The notes under the pieces: generated by a model
Seen by the model: only the letters and a program-made list of their open reading frames with translations
Told to the model about the DNA's origin: nothing
The model's database searches: none
Shown here: piece by piece, positions 50,746 to 51,303 of the stretch
Layout of the letters: every line of letters starts with the position of its first letter
Numbering within the stretch: the stretch's first letter is position 1
Translations under genes and position numbers: made by a program
IMG/VR virus record: IMGVR_UViG_3300025110_000019
Coordinates: 1 to 51,303 of that record
Length of the DNA stretch: 51,303 nt
From: a virus
Reading direction: 5' to 3' (one strand)

Positions 50746-51303
50746 ATGAATATAGAAAACACAGAGATCAATGGATTCTTGATTGACCAATTCAATCAAT
50801 ACAGTCTAAAACCTGGAAGTACTCAGGGCGTTTGCCCTTTGTGCTCTCACACTAGACAACCTAAAAATAGGAAAGCACAATGTGCTTCTTATGATTGGGA
50901 ACGTGGTCTCGGCACTTGTCACAACTGTGATACTAGTTTTCAATTACATACTTACCAACGTAAGGGTAATGCAACTAGAGAATATGTAAAACCAATACCG
51001 GTTGAAGTATTCGAACCAGTTAAAGACAAGGCTGTTGAATGGTTTAAAACTAGAGGTATATCTCAACAAACGTTAGATGACTTAAGTGTTACAACGGGTG
51101 AAGAGTTTATGCCTCAAACAGGCCAGAAAGAAAATACTATACAATTTAATTATATTATGGGTGATGAACTCGTTAATATAAAGTATAGAGATGGCCGAAA
51201 GAATTTTAAACTATATAAAGGTGCTGAAAAGATATTCTACAATATTAATAGTATTGTAGGATATGACTGGTGCGTTATCACTGAAGGTGAAATGGATGCT
51301 TTA
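50746..51303 (+). CDS. DNA primase/helicase (T7 gp4-like), N-terminal part, cut by window edge
   Basis: 186 residues visible from ATG 50746, open at the right edge. An N-terminal zinc finger CPLCSHTR ... GLGTCHNC (about 30-62) precedes the primase core: WFKTRGISQQTLDDLSVTTG, INIKY-like YRDGRKNFKLYKG, and a TOPRIM start WCVITEGEMDAL at about 175-186. The helicase part must lie beyond the window. It follows the SSB-like gene by 1 bp and belongs to the replication cluster. Confidence 0.88.
   Translation, partial: MNIENTEINGFLIDQFNQYSLKPGSTQGVCPLCSHTRQPKNRKAQCASYDWERGLGTCHNCDTSFQLHTYQRKGNATREYVKPIPVEVFEPVKDKAVEWFKTRGISQQTLDDLSVTTGEEFMPQTGQKENTIQFNYIMGDELVNIKYRDGRKNFKLYKGAEKIFYNINSIVGYDWCVITEGEMDAL

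Noticed and set aside
1-51303. Integrase, repressor, CRISPR array, insertion sequence or single-subunit RNA polymerase
   Set aside because: Looked for and not seen in this window; parts of the genome outside it could still contain them.

Overview
The window is part of a virulent-looking tailed phage (podovirus-type) infecting a Bacteroidetes, probably a marine flavobacterium. The evidence is an AT-rich genome, A-rich leaders without Shine-Dalgarno boxes, a tRNA without encoded CCA, and head and tail proteins (TerL, portal, capsid, connector, large tail protein) resembling those of uncultured marine Bacteroidetes phages and, more distantly, crAss-like phages. No integrase, repressor or CRISPR array was seen. 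Both window edges cut genes, so the genome continues on both sides.

Layout: two opposed gene blocks diverge from a non-coding region at about 37.3-37.7 kb. The leftward block (37.3 kb to 1) is the morphogenesis and lysis block. In transcription order it holds four small proteins (one with HExxH), GroEL, GroES, a small beta-rich protein, a winged-helix protein, a holin candidate, a coiled-coil protein, a tandem GroES-like protein, TerS candidate, TerL, portal, scaffold candidate, major capsid protein, two connector-type proteins, a 2342-residue tail protein, further virion proteins, and a giant (at least 3071 residues) multidomain protein with metallopeptidase, HAD phosphatase and P-loop kinase signatures. 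Two intrinsic terminators divide it: one behind the capsid gene and one ahead of the connector genes. A motif RTGTAAYTA precedes four leftward units and may be a late promoter.

The rightward block (37.7 kb to the end) is the early/middle block. It has many tiny proteins (several single-pass membrane peptides) joined by ATGA-type overlaps, tRNA-Arg(TCT), two structured non-coding RNA regions, an ATP-dependent DNA ligase, a helix-turn-helix protein, a 5'(3')-deoxyribonucleotidase, a sigma-70-family factor, an Erf-type annealing protein with a RecE-like exonuclease, an SSB-like protein and the start of a T7 gp4-like primase/helicase.

Most striking observations: (1) a two-block 33-nt element (about CACAAACTAAATACGA, then exactly 8 nt, then AGATAATAA) occurs nine times on the + strand. 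Seven copies lie in intergenic gaps, one runs into a start codon, and one is inside a coding gene just upstream of the nucleotidase-sigma pair. It is probably the phage's own promoter. (2) An 867-nt gene-free region holds an elaborately paired RNA with a tRNA-like 3' domain and two 64-nt copies of a pseudoknot-like module; it recalls the GOLLD/ROOL type of large phage RNA but is not identified here. (3) The phage encodes its own GroEL and GroES in reversed order, plus a third protein that reads as two fused GroES-like barrels.
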